From assembly GCA_046760705.1 (NCBI GenBank), contig JBHIER010000186.1:1-6809 (forward strand): a stretch of DNA of 6,809 nucleotides. Direction: 5' to 3'. This document shows, in pieces, positions 6,299 to 6,809 of this stretch. The position numbers and the translations under genes are program-made. The notes under the pieces are model-generated. The model had not been told where the DNA came from and searched no databases. It was given only the letters and a program-made list of their open reading frames with translations. Source of the DNA: JBHIER01 sp046760705 [NCBI: bacterium]. GTDB lineage: Bacteria > JBHIER01 > G020348925. The stretch's first letter is position 1, and every line of letters begins with the position of its first letter.

Positions 6299-6809
6299 AT
6301 GAAGTCGAAACTCGTTTTTGCTGCGGCCTTTTTATACGCTACTATGTTTTCTCTTTCCTGTTCAAAGAACGCTGCCCTCACCTCCGGCAAGCTCTATCTT
6401 ACACAGGACAATTTGGAGAAAGCCCAGGAACAATTGGAGATCGCCGTGCAACAGATTCCCAAGGACTGGGAACCCCATTTTCTCCTGGGGGTGGTCTACG
6501 GTAAGAAAAAGATGTTTGAAGAGATGAATCGGGAGTTCACGAAGGTTATTGGGCTGAATCCGGCCAAAGAGGACGTTGTTAATCGCGGCGACCGAAGATA
6601 TTGGGGCGGTCGGGAACCCATGTGGGCCGATTGGTACAATAATGGAATCGAGTATTTCAACGGTAAAAAGTATGAGAAGGCCGCCGAATACTTTGAAACT
6701 GCTACGAGGATCTGGCCGGCTAAGGGGAAAGCATACAGCATGTTGGGTTATGTGTACTCAATCTTGGGCAGGGGCGATGAGGCCATCGAGGCGTGTCAGA
6801 AGGTTGTGG
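6299..6809 (+). CDS. TPR-repeat protein, probable lipoprotein (3' end outside window)
   Basis: The gene is open from ATG 6299 to the window edge, giving 170 complete codons. GGAGG (6289-6293) sits 5 bases before the start. Residues 1-20 are a signal-like segment (K2, K4, then a hydrophobic core) ending in F-S-L-S-C21-S. Cys21 could be lipid-modified, though the -3 position is Ser rather than the preferred Leu, so the lipobox is imperfect. After it come helical tetratricopeptide repeats: a first unit about 27-54 (KLYLTQDNLEKAQEQLEIAV), a second about 57-90 ending LNP, a linker rich in Arg, Trp and Gly (96-110), a third about 111-140 (YNNGIEYFNGKKYEKAAEYF) and a fourth from about 143 (KAYSMLGYVYSILGRGDEAI). 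TPRs mediate protein-protein contacts, so a periplasmic or outer-membrane scaffold role is likely. The partner is unknown. It appears to be a separate transcription unit from the mtnA operon. Confidence 0.82.
   Translation, partial: MKSKLVFAAAFLYATMFSLSCSKNAALTSGKLYLTQDNLEKAQEQLEIAVQQIPKDWEPHFLLGVVYGKKKMFEEMNREFTKVIGLNPAKEDVVNRGDRRYWGGREPMWADWYNNGIEYFNGKKYEKAAEYFETATRIWPAKGKAYSMLGYVYSILGRGDEAIEACQKVV

Noticed and set aside
6318-6527. Forward open frame of 69 codons within the TPR gene
   Set aside because: It is an alternate frame of the signal peptide and TPR coding sequence, which has the strong ribosome site and clear repeats.

Overview
The window reads as a chromosomal housekeeping segment, almost entirely on the + strand, from a Gram-negative bacterium with an outer membrane. 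Evidence for that includes a short secreted, barrel-like protein and a TPR protein with a putative lipoprotein signal. Base composition is moderately GC-rich and the Shine-Dalgarno sites are strong (GGAGG type). The style of the small secreted protein and the gene order suggest one of the uncultivated lineages around the FCB group (Zixibacteria/KSB1-like). That placement is recall and inference, not proof.

Layout. Bases 1-111 are the 3' end of panD (aspartate 1-decarboxylase, pantothenate synthesis). An intergenic stretch follows with a good sigma70-type promoter (252-279) in front of a small exported protein of unknown function (333-806). Bases 807-1131 hold no convincing gene but contain an imperfect palindromic repeat of about 80 bases (1003-1082). 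Then comes a tight co-directional run: a membrane-anchored LytR_C-domain protein (1132-1662), rsfS (1665-2018), argS (2057-3715), a PfkB-family sugar/nucleoside kinase (3727-4638), a YjbQ-family protein (4642-5061) and mtnA (5073-6119). Gaps are 2, 38, 11, 3 and 11 bases, so one operon is likely. A second regulatory gap (6120-6298) with a possible promoter and a 5'-leader hairpin precedes a TPR lipoprotein-like gene that runs off the end of the window.

How the genes fit together. LytR_C and RsfS echo a common bacterial neighbourhood in which an LCP/LytR protein sits beside rsfS. RsfS and ArgS link the run to translation. The kinase-YjbQ-MtnA half points to salvage of 5-methylthioribose phosphate (methionine salvage) or related sugar-phosphate chemistry. 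The most notable single observation is that the ArgS signature usually read H-V-G-H is N-V-V-S here, in an otherwise intact, in-frame synthetase that keeps its KMSKR loop. No CRISPR array, tRNA, rRNA, phage gene or transposase was seen, and I found no clear evidence of a wholly new multi-gene system.
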